The notes under the pieces were generated by a model. It ran no database searches, was not told the origin of the DNA, and saw only the letters and a list, made by a program, of their open reading frames with translations. Shown piece by piece: positions 34,155 to 45,659 of a stretch of DNA of 64,000 nt. The translations under genes were made by a program, and so were the position numbers. The first letter of the stretch is position 1, and the number at the start of each line of letters is the position of its first letter. Origin of the DNA: Armillaria gallica (lineage: Eukaryota > Basidiomycota > Agaricomycetes > Agaricales > Physalacriaceae); assembly GCA_037576215.1 (NCBI GenBank), contig JBANDB010000005.1, forward strand, positions 2,790,001 to 2,854,000, written 5' to 3'.

Positions 34155-34367
34155 ATGTCAACAACCCTTGAAATTCTGCTGTCTGCAGTCTATCTTGGTG
34201 TCAGACTAGCGTTTTTCTCAGCTATGCTTATATTGGCTATTATACACTACCAAAGAACAACTCATCACAGACACAATAGAAGAATTCAATATCCCCCACT
34301 GCCCTTTAACTATGTCCTCCCACAGCAGCCACCACCGGCACACTTCTACCCACCCTTACTGCCATAA
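34155..34367 (+). CDS. Small membrane peptide ORF between primer site and gag, outer element
   Basis: A 70-residue ORF with ATG 45 bases after the LTR, the first ATG of the predicted transcript. Residues about 8-30 are hydrophobic (LLSAVYLGVRLAF, then FFSAMLILAII), followed by a His/Arg-rich patch and a Pro-rich tail. The next gag-region frame opens directly after its TAA in the same phase, so readthrough would fuse the two. A pair of similar small membrane ORFs is in the same place in the nested element. Not a known retroelement protein to my knowledge; a chance hydrophobic ORF cannot be excluded. Confidence 0.5.
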   Translation: MSTTLEILLSAVYLGVRLAFFSAMLILAIIHYQRTTHHRHNRRIQYPPLPFNYVLPQQPPPAHFYPPLLP

Positions 34368-36851
34368 GCCCCAGCCATCGACGAGCACTCTAGCATCGAC
34401 AGGAGAGACGAAGAAGATGTTCCTGGGGAGATGGAAGTTGGCATTCAGGAAGGAAGCGATGGAGGTGCTCCCGGAGCAAGGCTCCCCTTTATCAAGCTTT
34501 CTTCCAACTCGCCCTCCTCTCACCAGTCCGCTGGCGCTACCCCCCATCCAGCAACACGAGACGTTCCTACTGCCGCAGACCTGGCAAGGTACCTCGTCCA
34601 ACTCGGCCTGGGGCAAGCAGGCCCTAGCGCATCCCCAGCCGCAGAGCAACCTGCCAGCAGTCGTCCTGGGGGTAGTAGGGTACCAACAGCCACCCCTGAC
34701 CCCTATGAGATTTGTGTCAGTTCCACTTCCGAGCTCGACCTCATCTGGGACAACCTCAACCTCCCCCTTACTGCCATCTTCCCCTACCACCCAAATCCCT
34801 ATGCTGTTCCTCACTACTGGGATACCCCTGTACGAATCGTGACCCAGCCTCCCATTCCCCCAGAGCCCACCAGACAGCCGATGCCGGAACTCCCCAGTCG
34901 AGGAGCCCCAGAAGCGTCGGACAGGCTCGCCATACCAAGGAGAAGAAGAGAGCCACCGAGAACAGTTGCCGATGTTGCGGAGGAGCTCAATGAGTACTAC
35001 CGTGTCAGCGAGGATGGGCAAAACCAGTATGGCTGGGACAGACAAAGAAGGGAGGCAGAGCAAGCAGCAGAATTTAGAAGAATCGATGAGGAGGTAGGAA
35101 GGCTCAATGTGAGCGACTTCCCAGACATCAATGAGAGAGGAGAAACCGTTTTCAACACCGCCCACAGCTCCAGAACTGAGATACTCCCCCCCGAAGAGTA
35201 TGTCAACGGCGTCGTTGGCAGAAGGAGTCCCTCTCCCTCGCCAATCCCCGATCCACCCATCCTGAATACTCCCCCAGCTGACCACCCCGTTAACCATCTC
35301 CTGAGCACTGTACCTCCTCTTGACAGGCAAGCTGGTTCAGGTCCCCGCCATCCTCACCACCGCACCTCTAGAGGACCTATTTAATCATTTCAGGGAGGAA
35401 TTACTAGAAGACGAGGAGTGGGCTAAGACCCCTGCCGGAAGGGATTACGCACACTATCAATACAGTTATATCCTAAAGGAGGAAGCCATGCATTTTGCCT
35501 GCCTTGCCTACAACATGATCCATCATGGGAGAGCCCAGGTTGAAGTGCCAGCAAGGTACCAATGGCCCGAGATTGATCTACCCCCTATAGCGTATACACC
35601 GGAGCCAATGGATGATGAACCACCGGTAATCCCACCACGGGTTGCGGTACTTGACTACCCAAGGTGGCAACCAGGCTATGCTCCCGTGGCACTGAGCTAT
35701 GCATATCCCCAGGGATATGGACCACCAGGCATGCAGGGGTGACCCAGACTCTTTGCTGCCGCTAACGCCGACGATGGTGCAGGGTCTTCAAACCAACCCC
35801 AGCCCCCTAGCAAACCACAGCCACCACCTGGACCATCGCCGGTACCACCCAACATCCCTCAGAGGTGGGCACCACCCCGATACCCACCGCCACCCGGACC
35901 ACCCAATCTGCCAGCACCATGGGTCCTTAATGCAGACGACCAAGGGCCATGGGCGGCATTGAAACCTAACATGGTCAAGGAGTCCAAAAACTTTAATGGC
36001 AACTCCAATGATATAGCCTAATTCTTCTCACAGTGTGACATGTACTTCTTGGTTTTTAACCAGTACTTCAGGTACCACCCCCATAAAGTCATCTTCTGTG
36101 CGTCATGATTTGGGAAGGACACCCAGGTATAGTGGGAGCTATGCACACGAGAACTGGGAAGGGATGCTAATGGGTTCCAATACTACCCAGCATATGAACA
36201 GTTCGTGGAGGAGGTCAGGCAACGATTCTGGAAGGACGCCAATGCTGAGATCAAGTTTGCACAGTAGGAGAAGCTCCGCCAGAGCACCTTCCCTGACAGC
36301 AACCTGTTCTTCCAGCAGTTCGAGTCGTTAGCCTTCGAGGTGGGAGTCATCGGGATCGACCAAATGATGGTGGCCCAGGTCAAAAAGGCATGTCGCTCGA
36401 CCACCAAGGATATCATCTACGCATCAGACAGGGACGTCCCGGCAAATTACCAAGAGTGGAAGCGACAAATATTATGGATTGATCACAACTGGAGGATGTG
36501 AAAGGCAGAGCAAGGAGGTGCTAAAGTAACAGACTGGAGGCAACAGGCAAAGACCAATATGACCCCGACGACAAAGGGGAATCAGCAGCAGCAGAGCAGT
36601 GTCCTGGAAAAGCAGATGGAACTGGCACAACTTACAGAGGAGCAGGCAAGCCAATGGATGTCGATGCGATATGTGCCAAGGCAAAGTGCTATCAATGTGG
36701 CAGGATTGGACACTTCAAACAGGATTGTCCCAAGTCACCAAAGACAAAAGAGGAAGTATTGGGACGCCTCAATTTCTACTGGGACCATGTAGCAGCAAAC
36801 GAGAAAATGGACTCGAAAGTCGAGGAGGTAAAAGACGGGGCCGAGCAGTAA
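34368..36851 (+). pseudogene. Gag region of outer element
   Basis: An open frame from 34368 to 35384 (usable ATG at 34431) encodes a Pro/Arg-rich protein with GAPEASDRLAIPRRRREPP and a charged helical part (DRQRREAEQAAEFRRIDEE). A frame starting near 35320 (AGRDYAHYQYSYILKEEAMHF) continues through a Pro-rich linker to the capsid-like part (36000-36500: FFQQFESLAFEVGVIGID; EWKRQILWIDHNWRM), interrupted by stops near 36020, 36107, 36132, 36267 and 36500. The nucleocapsid knuckle CYQCGRIGHFKQDC is at about 36687-36728 in a shifted frame. Gag would package the RNA in cytoplasmic particles. Multiple stops and shifts make it non-functional. Confidence 0.7.
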
Positions 36852-38006
36852 ACAATTTGACTGACTCGGCCAAGGACTTAGTTTCATCTGGTATGCATTC
36901 ATCGCCCGCTAGCCAGGCTTATTGTACTTCTGTAGTTGAAAACATGCATTCGAATATACCATTTCACGACTTCACTACTGAGGCAGAAACTAAGGAAGAA
37001 TCAAAACAGACAGATGGGGCCACTGACCCCAGGATCATGCAACCAGCTAAATGTTTGGCAAGTAGCTCATCAGGAGTGAAAGCAGCAGATGAAAAGTTAC
37101 TTACCATGGTAACACCCACCATAACAGCGCTGCACCAGTCAAGGCCCTCTCCTAGCGAGACCGCCACAGTGATGAATGCAGGACCGGGTGGGGCAGAGCG
37201 AGAGTCCTACTTGAACTCTGATGAGGCAACCCCATCTGTCAACAGGAGTCCCTCACCATTCAGAGGACTGGAAACCAACACTGCAACACTGTCTCCTCTG
37301 TCAATGGAGGGCTGTGCAAGGTTGTCGAAGGAGGGAACTTCGACCACAACCAGGGAGGTAGCGATAGATATTGAGGCACCAAAAGAAACGGGGGACCCAG
37401 AGGGCTCGGAGGGAATCAGTGACACTGGTAAAACTGTTCATTCGGTACAAGCTGAACCTGTTGCCTGAGGTGACCCCTCTGAGAAACGCACCCCACGCCT
37501 CACCAAGGGAGGTCAAGAGCGGATACATACCCTGCATCCCACTCAGGAGCAGCCAGACTCTTCAAGACATGACTCCTCGAGAAATGACTCAAAGGAATAC
37601 CGTGCAGCCGATGAAATGGGGGAAGCCGCTAGCACCCAGGCAGTGAAGAGGGGGTGCTCGGTAGGAATAGAGGAAATCCCTGATGATGAGGACGACACTA
37701 GCTTCCGACTGAGTCAGAAAACTAACCAAACACCCCCTGTAGTACCTGAGGTGACCCAGTCAATGGTAGCCGAGCCACCGAGCTCTGGTGCGAAGACTGA
37801 GAAGGTCCCATCCCAGTGGCTTAAACCATTTGAGGCAGAGTGGACGTTACGAGGCATCAAAGAAGCAAAGACCGAGTCAGAAGCGAGGGCGATTCTAAAA
37901 AACTGGATCCATAAAATGCGAGTTGAGGAGGTAGTCAACGAGATGATAGATGGTTTGCAGAAGACCATGCGTATCAATGCACTAGACCGGATGGAGGAGC
38001 TCCGAC
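36852..38006 (+). pseudogene. Spacer protein between Gag and protease, outer element, 5' part
   Basis: Low-complexity acidic/Ser/Pro sequence. Its end matches the same region of the nested element: AASTQAVKRG, then EIPDDEDDTS, and WLKPFEAEWTLRGI compared with WVKPFQVDWTLRYV there. The nested element inserted at 38006 within this stretch, after MEELR. A frame change lies near 37480. Confidence 0.55.
38002..38006. other. Target-site duplication of nested element, left (CCGAC)
   Basis: CCGAC here and at 46416-46420, each directly next to an LTR end. Confidence 0.85.
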
Positions 38007-38342
38007 TGTTATGACCGGACTCGGGAATAACAGACAAGGCGTCTAACAAGGACTGTCTCTCACTTTGGACAGGTTGATAAAACCGTAACGTCTGCTACAG
38101 CGAGGCAGTAACACGTAGACTCTTGGCTAGCGATAAGAGAAAAGTCCGGATGGTATAAACTTAGCTCAAAGCTGGGGTACAGGTTTCTAGCGGTGCTACA
38201 TATATACGTGTATCTACTCTATATTTAGTACAATGGGGTGCGGCTTCAGTGGGAATTCTGGGGTTGATCGTTGGGGATGGCCCATGCGTGTGGTGCCGAG
38301 GTGCCGTGATAAGATAAGGAAAAAAGTGAATAAAGCGTAACA
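38007..38342 (-). repeat. 3' LTR of nested gypsy element
   Basis: 336 bp. In element sense it holds TATATAT (about 38199-38206) and, 27 nt downstream, AGCTTTGAGCTAA (38173-38161). The polypurine tract is the GGGGGG run just outside, at 38343-38352 on the minus strand. Confidence 0.9.
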
Positions 38343-38689
38343 TCACCCCCCTGCTAGGGCAGGCATCCCGACTGCCAGTAAGGTCGTTCCCCAGGCGTCA
38401 TTGTCATGCCGTTTCGGTCTATGGCGATGGAGTCTGCGACATTGTCATCCGGAGTTGTTTTCCCCTTCAGACGAGGGATCCCTCCATTCCACACCGACCC
38501 CATGCGTGCTGCGACATTGTCTTGCCCGAGTTGTTTTCGCTGTAAGACGAGGATTTTCTGCATGGTGGTGACAAGAGGGGCCTGAGCAAATCCTTAACTC
38601 GTCCGAGCAGGCCTTTAAGGAATAAATAGGTCGTGCGCGCGTTCGTGAATGTCGTAATCTATGGGGCCCATAGCTATCCCTGTTATAGG

Positions 38690-39558
38690 GCGCGACGCTC
38701 GAATTCCTGTATAGCCTCTTGGGCATGAGCCATATCTTCTTCCCTTACCCAGGAGTTGTGCTCGCGTGTCCACCCTTTTCACTTGACGAAGTAGTCGTAG
38801 GTCGTTCGTGCTTTCTGTCCCCTACGTCCGCGGATTTGTCGGGGGCGAACGTCAAGGACTTCCTTGACTTCATATTCTTCTTCATCTTCGATTAGGTCTG
38901 GCGGTGGCAGCGGCGGTAATTCCTGGTTGGGGAAGGTGGGAGCCGAGTAGGGTGTTAGGAGTTTTTTGTTGAATCGGGGGTGGATTTTCCAGTGGGGCGG
39001 TAGCTTTAGCTTGTACGCACTAGCCCCCGCCTTTTCGAGGACAAGGAAGGGTCCAACGCGCTTGTCATCCAGTTTCTTCTTGGGGCGTGGTAGGTGTAGG
39101 TTAGCTGCGTCTAGCCAGACGTGGTCCCCCACCTGATATGGATGAGCGTCGCGTTTCCTTTTATCATACTGGGCCTTCATCCTTTCCGCGGCTTCCCTCA
39201 GGGCCTTTTCCGTTTCGGCATGAATTTGCGTCATCTTCTGCGCGAAGTCTTCGGCGGCTGGGCTAGAGAACGACGTCACTTGTTGAGCATCTGGGAGCGT
39301 GCATGGGTTTCGCCCATAGAGTATCATGAAAGAGCTTTTTCCGGTGGCGCTGTGGACCCGATTATTGTGGGCGAATTCTGCCAGTGGTAGCCAGTTGCTC
39401 CAGTCGTTCTGCCTGTGGTTTACGAAGATTCGAAGATATTTGATGATCTCCTGGTTTACCCGCTCCGTCTGCCCGTCCGTCTGTGGGTGAAAGGCTGTCG
39501 ATGCGTTCATGGTGATGTTGAGCAACTGGTAAAGCTCCTTCATGAATTGTGACACGAA
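38690..39558 (-). pseudogene. Integrase C-terminal half and chromodomain, nested element
   Basis: Reads QFMKELYQLLNITMNAST then HPQTDGQTERVNQ, the end of the integrase core, then the GDHVWLDAANLHLPRPKKK segment typical of gypsy integrases and HWKIHPRFNKKLL. The chromodomain (YFVK-stop-KGW...NSWVREEDM) follows: its conserved Trp codon is TGA at about 38777-38779, while the outer element keeps Trp here. The chromodomain would steer integration to marked chromatin. A TGA near 39566 separates this part from the rest of pol. Confidence 0.8.
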
Positions 39559-39567
39559 TTGGGGTCC

Positions 39568-41457
39568 TCAGTCGGAGATGACGACCTGAGGCATTCCGTG
39601 ACGTGCGTAGACATGGTCCCGCAGTAGTCGCACCCAGCCTTTGGTGGAGAGCTCGACATTGCAAGCGATAGGTAGAATGGCTTTCGAGAATCTGTCTACG
39701 ACAACGAGCATCGCGTCGTGGCCGTTAGAGTCGGGGAGTCCGGTAATCATGTCGACGGAGATGTGGGTCCAGGGTGCTGCTGGTATCTCATTTGGATAAA
39801 GGGGAGCCGCCTTGGTGTGCATGTCCACCTTCATTCTCTGACACGTTTCGCAACCTTTTACGTAGGCCTCTACATCCTTCCTCAGTTTGGGCCACCAGTA
39901 GTCACGGAGGACCAGTTCCTTGGTCTTCTCAATTCCCGGATGACCCGCAGTGATATGGTCGTGGTAGTGGGAGATGATCTCGCCTCGCAACGCCTTCGTA
40001 TGGGGAACGTAGATCCTCCCGTCGTAGTACAGGAGTCCTCCCTGACAGGAGATTCCTCGTTCGTGGGCGAGGGAGGCAGCAATGCCACTGTCCCAAAGCT
40101 CCTCCTGCCGGGTGGCTTCCTCTACTGCTTGCTGCGTCTCCGTTGTTGTCGGCAGTATCAGGGCTCTGAAGTGGGCATCCTTAAGGATGACGATATTGTC
40201 GTTATCCTGGGAGCCCTGGTCGTGGTCACTCCGACGGGAGAGGAGGTCGGCTTTTACGTTCTGGGCGCCGGGCTTATAGAAGAGTTGGAAATGATATTCT
40301 GCGAGCTCGGTGACCCACCGCGCTTGTCGTCGGTTTAGCTTTTGGGGAAGTCGGAAGTACTGGAGATTCTGGTGGTCCATCCATATTTCTATGTCGTGCT
40401 TGGCACTCATGAGGTAATGGCACCATTCGGAGAGGGCTAGCATGATGGCAAGCAGTTCCTTATCGTAGATCTCGTAATTTCGTTCAGTGGCGCTAAGGGA
40501 TTTGGACATAAAGGCCACAGGCTGCCATACCCCGTCCTGTCGCTGGCTAAGGACAGCCCCCACCGCTCCCTCGCTGGAGTCTGCTTCGACCCGGAAGGGT
40601 TCGTCATCGTTCAGGATGGCTAGGACTACGTCCTCCGCCATTCGTTGCTTGAGTTCGTCGAACGCTTCTTGTTGGGTCGTACCCCAAGACCATTCCACGT
40701 TACCAGTGAGTTGGGTCAGTGGTCGGACTACCCTGGAGTACATCTTTATGAACTTCCGATAGAAGTTCGTAAAGCCGAGGAACGATTGGAGTTCCTTTTT
40801 TCGTTTGGGGACGGGCCACTCGGCTATGCCAGCAACCTTGACAGGGTCCATTCGTACTGAGTTTTCACTAATGATTACTCCTAGGTACTCAGTTTCGAGA
40901 ACCTCGAACTCACACTTCTCAGCCTTGAGGAAAAGCTTGTTTTCCCGAAGGCGTTGGAGGACTCGTTGCATGATTTGGCGGTGCTCTTCCAGGTTTTTGG
41001 AGAAAATGAGGATATCGTCCAGATAGATGGTGGCCTTTCCTTCCCCAATTAGGTCACGGAAGATGTCGTTCATCATCCATTGGAAGGTGGTGGGCGAGTT
41101 GGTGAGTCTGAAGAACATGACCGTGGGTTCGAATAGTCCTCGGTTGGTACGGAATGCAGCCTTCTCCTCATCCCCCTCCCTGATTTGGACGTTGTTGTAC
41201 CCCCAACGGACGTCGAGTTTCGTGAAATACTTGGCCCCGCGGAGCTTGTCGATCAACTCAGAGATGAGTGGGAGTGGGTAGTGGTTTTTGATGGTCATCT
41301 TGTTCAGCTTCCGATAGTCTTGTACCGGTCGCAAGGTACCATCCTTTTTCTTTACGAAGAAGAAGGGAGAAGTGAAGGGCGACTTCGAGGGACGGATACG
41401 TCCCGACTCCAGATTTTCATCGAGGAACTGGTCCAGCTGCTCTTGTTCATTTCAGTT
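39568..41457 (-). pseudogene. Reverse transcriptase, RNase H and integrase core, nested element
   Basis: Open for 588 residues from 41334. RT: VQDYRKLNKMTIKN, TKLDVRWGYNNV, then YLDDILIFSKN with catalytic YLDD at 41025-41014. RNase H: EADSSEGAVGAVLSQRQDG, ELLAIMLALSEWCHYL. Integrase: HITAGHPGIEKT, CETCQRMKVD zinc part, HISVDMITGLPDSNG and VVVDRFSK. The region upstream ([17 protein letters not shown], 41400-41340) is in the same frame down from a TGA at about 41455-41457. Family: chromovirus Ty3/gypsy. It would copy RNA to DNA in particles and integrate it in the nucleus. Confidence 0.88.
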
Positions 41458-42201
41458 GAGCGGGTAGACCTTGCAATCTAGGGTGGAGCGGCTATTGGGG
41501 ATCAGTTCGATGGCGTGGTCCCAGGGTTTCCGGTCCAGGAGTTCGTCAAAGTTCTCTTTCACGAACAAGTCGCGGAAGGAGCAATAGTGCTCTGGTACCA
41601 GTTCTTCAAAGGTCTGCCGTGGTTTTTCGAGGTTGGCCTTGGTGGCTAGACTGTTCGCATGATGCAGGGAGCGGAGGACCAATTCTTCTTCCATTCGTAC
41701 AGCAAGTATGGTGTCCCCCTCTTCCAACTCTTTGTCCCATCGGTCATCAGGGTCGGGGTCGGGCAGTACAAACAGGTTGGTTACGCACTGACAACGCCCA
41801 AAGAGGACGTGACCGGTTTTCCAGTTTACGCTGGGGTTATGTCAACGTAGCCAGTCATGTCCTAGGTATACGCCGTGCTTTCCCAGGTTCGTGACGGCCA
41901 GGTCAATGCGCTCGCGATGTTCCCCAATCATGAGGCAGAGTTCTACAAACTCCATGATGTCTCCTCCACTGTTCCTCATGCCATCGGCATTGTATACCGG
42001 GATGGGCACCTGGATCCTTCAGGTGTCGAGCCCATGTTCCTCTACGTAGGCTCGGTTGATGGCACTCCCTGTACATCTGCTATCAAGGAGGGCTTTCGTG
42101 GCTAGGACCTTCTGTCCGGTGCAAGGTTTGAGGACGACGGGAATCATCAGGTCGCTGGTCCCTCCGCATATATAGCAGATGGGTTCTCGTAGCTCGTACA
42201 T
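41458..42201 (-). pseudogene. Protease and linker of nested element
   Basis: Protease motif reads ALLDSRCTGSAI near 42080: the second catalytic-loop glycine of DSG is Arg (AGA for GGA), which should abolish activity. The outer element still has DSG. Stops near 42016 and 41855 break the reading. Further down KPWDHAIELIPNS and CKVYPLN lead into the reverse transcriptase; both elements have TGA directly after CKVYPLN, which is either a shared ancestral lesion or a recoded stop. Confidence 0.65.
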
Positions 42202-43390
42202 TCATTCTCTGGCTAACTCCCAGTCATCGGTTCGTAGCTGGTGAAGGAGTTCGTCAGAGAGTTCCCGAATTCGCTCCCAGTGAACCCAGGTGCACAGCCT
42301 GGACCTGGCGCCCATGTTAGTGAGAGCTGCACGGACGTATCGGAGGGTCCAATCCACCTGGAAGGGTTTTACCCATCCATCTGGTGGCCTTTCGTGTTTT
42401 CGCGGGGGTTCGGGCAGGGGTTTCAGAGGGAGACCAATTGGGCTCCTCCTTGCCTTCCACTGCCAATAGGAAGTGTCGTCCTCGTCATCAGGAATCTCGA
42501 CCATCGAGACTATGTGCCCCCTCTTTACTGCCTGGGCACTAGCAGCTTCCTTCCGTTCATCGGCCACGCGGTGTTCCTCTGAGTCATGTCTCGAGGAGTC
42601 GCGTCTTGAGGGTCCTGCGGGGTGTTGGAAGGGAGGCCCACCGGAGGCTACATCCGTGTCTTGGCCGCTAATACATGCGGAGACGCAGGGCCCATTGCGA
42701 GCCGAAGAGTCGGTCTTATCGTGGTCGCCCGTTGCCTCCGGCCTGTCAGGGAGATCGTCTCCCCTGGGCAATCCTTCGTTCCTGTGAAATCCGGGCGTGT
42801 GCCCTGCACTGCCTACCCTCGAGGGAGGAGGCGGCGAGTCGTTGCCAGCTCTGCCCTGGTTTCCGTCCCAGGGGTTCACTCCATTCGAGGTTCGGGTTGC
42901 TTCGTCAGGGGGTAAGGCTGGCTTGTCCCCTGCCCCACCTGATCGGGAGGTGTTCCAAGCGTTGGAACACTGCTGGGCTCTCATCGTTATGGTGGGTGTC
43001 GCGATGGTGGGTGACTTGTCGTTTGATCCGTTCACTCGTAATGAGCTACTTGGCAAACGTTTAGCCAGTTGCGCGATCCTGGGGTCGGCGCCCGTCGTTC
43101 TAGCTTGGGATCATCAGTAATCGTCGTTAGTAGTTCATATCGGTTGGCTGATTCTGTCACTGGGCGCAAAGAAGATGTGGGAAAGTGGCTCGTAGGCCGT
43201 GTATTGTCCGTTTTTTTTTTTGAAGTTGCATAAGTAAAAACCGGTCCCGCACTTGGGGACTGGGGTATATCTGAATGCTTGATAGGTAAAATGTCTGTTG
43301 AAAAGATGGTAGTACCAGACCGCTCTTCAGGAAGGGAATGCGCACCAGGGGTATTTCGGGTCGGGATAGGCGAATCAGAACCTTCCCAAC
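42202..43390 (-). pseudogene. Gag-protease spacer of nested element
   Basis: Low-complexity Ser/Pro/Asp-rich sequence. The open part 42202-43056 includes SPTIATPTITMRAQQ, EAASAQAVKRGH, EIPDDEDDTSYW and the tail WVKPFQVDWTLRYV. The same order is seen in the outer element (36852-38006). No enzymatic motif is visible. Its conservation between two diverged elements suggests a structural or regulatory role. Confidence 0.5.
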
Positions 43391-44404
43391 CTAATCTTTT
43401 GCCTCCTTGACCTCCGCCGTCTCCGCGAGTGGCTCCGGTGTCGCCTCCAAAGCACGCACTTCTCGTTTCTCGCCCTTCTTTGGACAGTCTCGGCTGAGGT
43501 GTCCCCGTTCGTCGCACCGGAAACAGCGCCCTTCGGCCCGTTGCTTTGCCTTCTTGGTGTCGATCTCCATGGGTTGGCCTTGTCCATCGTACGTGGTTCC
43601 TGTAACGGGAACCCATCGTCCTCCTTCGTCGCGAGCTTGCGAGTCACCCGTTGCCTTCTTGGGCAGTGGTGCCAATTTCGGGGGAGGAGCTGGCTTGGAG
43701 GTCTCTTTTGGCTTCTTCTCGGGGTATCGCTCGATCCCTTGCATCTGTTCGAACACCCGTTGCCTCTGGCGTTCCTCGTACATTTGCTCGATTCACTGCT
43801 TCCACTCAGGATAGGTGCGAGGGATGCCGAAGCCAATATTGGCGATAGCGGCACCGTAGGAGGGGGGTATCCCCTTGCGGACCGCCATAATGAGAACTCC
43901 TCATTCGCTCTGGTCGGCAAGTCGGTTAGCCAATTTGGCCTCGCATTCCATTTTTCGGAAAAAGACATGGGCCGGGTCGGTGCCCATTTTAATCTCGCCC
44001 ATCTTCTTCTCATGCACCAGCTCGATCGTGGGGTCCTAGAACTCTTCTTTGAAGTCGTGAACGAAGTCCTCCCAGGAGGGGTAGCGATATCGGGGCCCCG
44101 CATCGGAGTCAGTGATCTCTTCTGGTGTGGCGGGCAACGGCGGTTCCGGCGGTACATACCAGTAGTCGTCCCATATGTGTACCCACCAAATCTCGGCATC
44201 CCCTTCCAGAAGAGAGGTAGCGAACCCTACCATGAGGGATGGCATTCCTTGGTAGAAGTGTCGAAAGGTCTCGAAGTACTGGGTACAGTCTCCGAGAAAT
44301 CGTTCGATGTCGTCGTGCTTCCCACTGAACGGAGCGGGGAGCTTTCGTAGGATCAGTTTTACCTGGGTCATTGGGGGTAGTGCATGGGCGTCCCAGGCGC
44401 CCAT
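43391..44404 (-). pseudogene. Gag capsid-nucleocapsid of nested element
   Basis: From ATG at 44404 (MGAWDAHALPPMTQ): LPAPFSGKHDDIERFL is the start of a gypsy capsid, followed by RYPSWEDFVHDFKEEF, ANRLADQSE and YPEWKQ. The nucleocapsid CFRCDERGHLSRDC is a CCHC knuckle near 43500. Three stops break it: near 44037, 43900 and 43797. The last two are TGA at likely Arg and Trp positions. Confidence 0.75.
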
Positions 44405-44775
44405 CGGGCCTTGTGTGGGGGGTTCAAAGTCAGGTGGTCGAGGGACGGAGAACCTGTCTCGATTCGGTCCCGGGAGTGGGCGTCTCCCCTAGGGCCTTGC
44501 TGCCGTGCGGCAGTGAGGTCTTCTTGTAACCGCGTGTTTTCATCGCGGAGGAGCACGTATTGGGCCTCTATATGTGCAATTCGTTGTTCAGCCATTTCTA
44601 CCGGGTCCGTGTTGTCCGCATCCATTTCCCCTCCTTCGTCGTGGTCCCCCCCCGCTATTAGTCTGCTGGTCCCTCGCCCCAGGTATTGTCCCTGTCTTCT
44701 CCAGTCCATCGTCGGCGGGGAGTCCAGCAGGGGACCTTCCCTAATGGGTAGCAGGTCTGGGATCCCCCGGCCCAC
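44368..44775 (-). CDS. Gag N-terminal coiled-coil ORF of nested element
   Basis: An open stretch with several possible ATGs (MDWRRQG, MDADNTD, MAEQRIA). It contains a coiled coil, EQRIAHIEAQYVLLRDENTR followed by LQEDL, and overlaps the capsid frame by 37 bases in another phase, so a frameshift or reinitiation would be needed to join them. Coiled coils ahead of capsid are common in chromovirus Gag. Confidence 0.45.
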   Translation of the reverse strand: MGRGIPDLLPIREGPLLDSPPTMDWRRQGQYLGRGTSRLIAGGDHDEGGEMDADNTDPVEMAEQRIAHIEAQYVLLRDENTRLQEDLTAARQQGPRGDAHSRDRIETGSPSLDHLTLNPPHKARWAPGTPMHYPQ

Positions 44776-44962
44776 ATGGTCCGTCCAAATCGGGCCGGTC
44801 GCCCTGTAGCCGGGCCAGGGGGAGAAGGGCTCGCTTCAGGGCAGCCTGCTCCTCATCAGTACGGGGTCGAATTCCCTGAACCCGACTCCCTGCGGACGTG
44901 GGGTATTCCGTACAGTTTCGGTTTGCAAAGATTTGGGCGGCGATGGTCTGGGCTCGTCCCAG

Positions 44963-45655
44963 TCAAGGAAGTGGATCCTCTCTATCAACGGCGAGGTAGA
45001 CGTCCATCTCCTCGCGAAGGGGAGTGTGCCAGCCTCCTCGACGTTCGAGGTCCTGCCAGTGGATCTCCCAGGCCTCAGCCCGTGCAGGCCCGAGGAGCTG
45101 GATGTCAATGTTTGAAAGAGTAGGCCACTCGTAGTCGGGGCCGAAGGCATTGAGAGGGTCGTCGTCGTCGCAGGGGGGGTGGTCCTGCCATGGTGGGCTC
45201 TGGGGTAACAGAGCGTGGAACGTTGGGGGTGTATAATATTCCTCGCTCCTCAATGATGACGAGGGGGATACTATCGTCGGAGTCGCTGTCGTCATCGTCG
45301 TCGTCGGGCCATCGAGGGCGCCACTGGGGCTCCTGTACCCTGATAGGGACGTTTCGAGGGGGGCCGGGGTGAGTTCCTGGGGGAGGGGCCCGTATAGGTC
45401 TTCGGTTGCTTCGGGAATATGGTGGGGGATTGGGGAGGTCCTCAACCCATATCCCCTGAGGATCCTCCGTGGTCTGACTGGAGGAGGAGGGAGTAGGATT
45501 GTCGATTGCGGGGGTCTGGGTTGTCTCCCGACTCTCGAAGAACTCCAGGTTCGAGTCGAAGTGGATGATGGTCTGGCTATTCCGCCGGGCTCTAGCCTCG
45601 GCGGTGCGGAGGCCCGGCCTGACATAGGCGGGCTCGAGTCGGGGGAGTTCGACAT
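44963..45655 (-). CDS. Pro/Ser-rich ORF ahead of gag, nested element
   Basis: 230 residues from ATG at 45655, four bases after the stop of the small ORF before it. It is Pro/Ser/Thr-rich with no known domain; the C-terminal 70 residues are acidic and aromatic (FGPDYEWPTLSNIDIQLLG). It occupies the place of the 34368-35384 frame of the outer element, which has similar composition but little evident identity. Confidence 0.45.
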   Translation of the reverse strand: MSNSPDSSPPMSGRASAPPRLEPGGIARPSSTSTRTWSSSRVGRQPRPPQSTILLPPPPVRPRRILRGYGLRTSPIPHHIPEATEDLYGPLPQELTPAPLETSLSGYRSPSGALDGPTTTMTTATPTIVSPSSSLRSEEYYTPPTFHALLPQSPPWQDHPPCDDDDPLNAFGPDYEWPTLSNIDIQLLGPARAEAWEIHWQDLERRGGWHTPLREEMDVYLAVDREDPLP

Positions 45656-45659
45656 AGTG

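Noticed and set aside
34356..35330. 324-residue open frame on the minus strand opposite the outer gag region
   Set aside because: It mirrors the plus-strand gag-region frame, lies inside a typed retroelement in antisense, and has no domain. GC-rich coding DNA often leaves such shadows.
43499..44350. 283-residue plus-strand frame across the nested gag
   Set aside because: Antisense shadow of the capsid-nucleocapsid frame, which has a clear CCHC knuckle on the minus strand.
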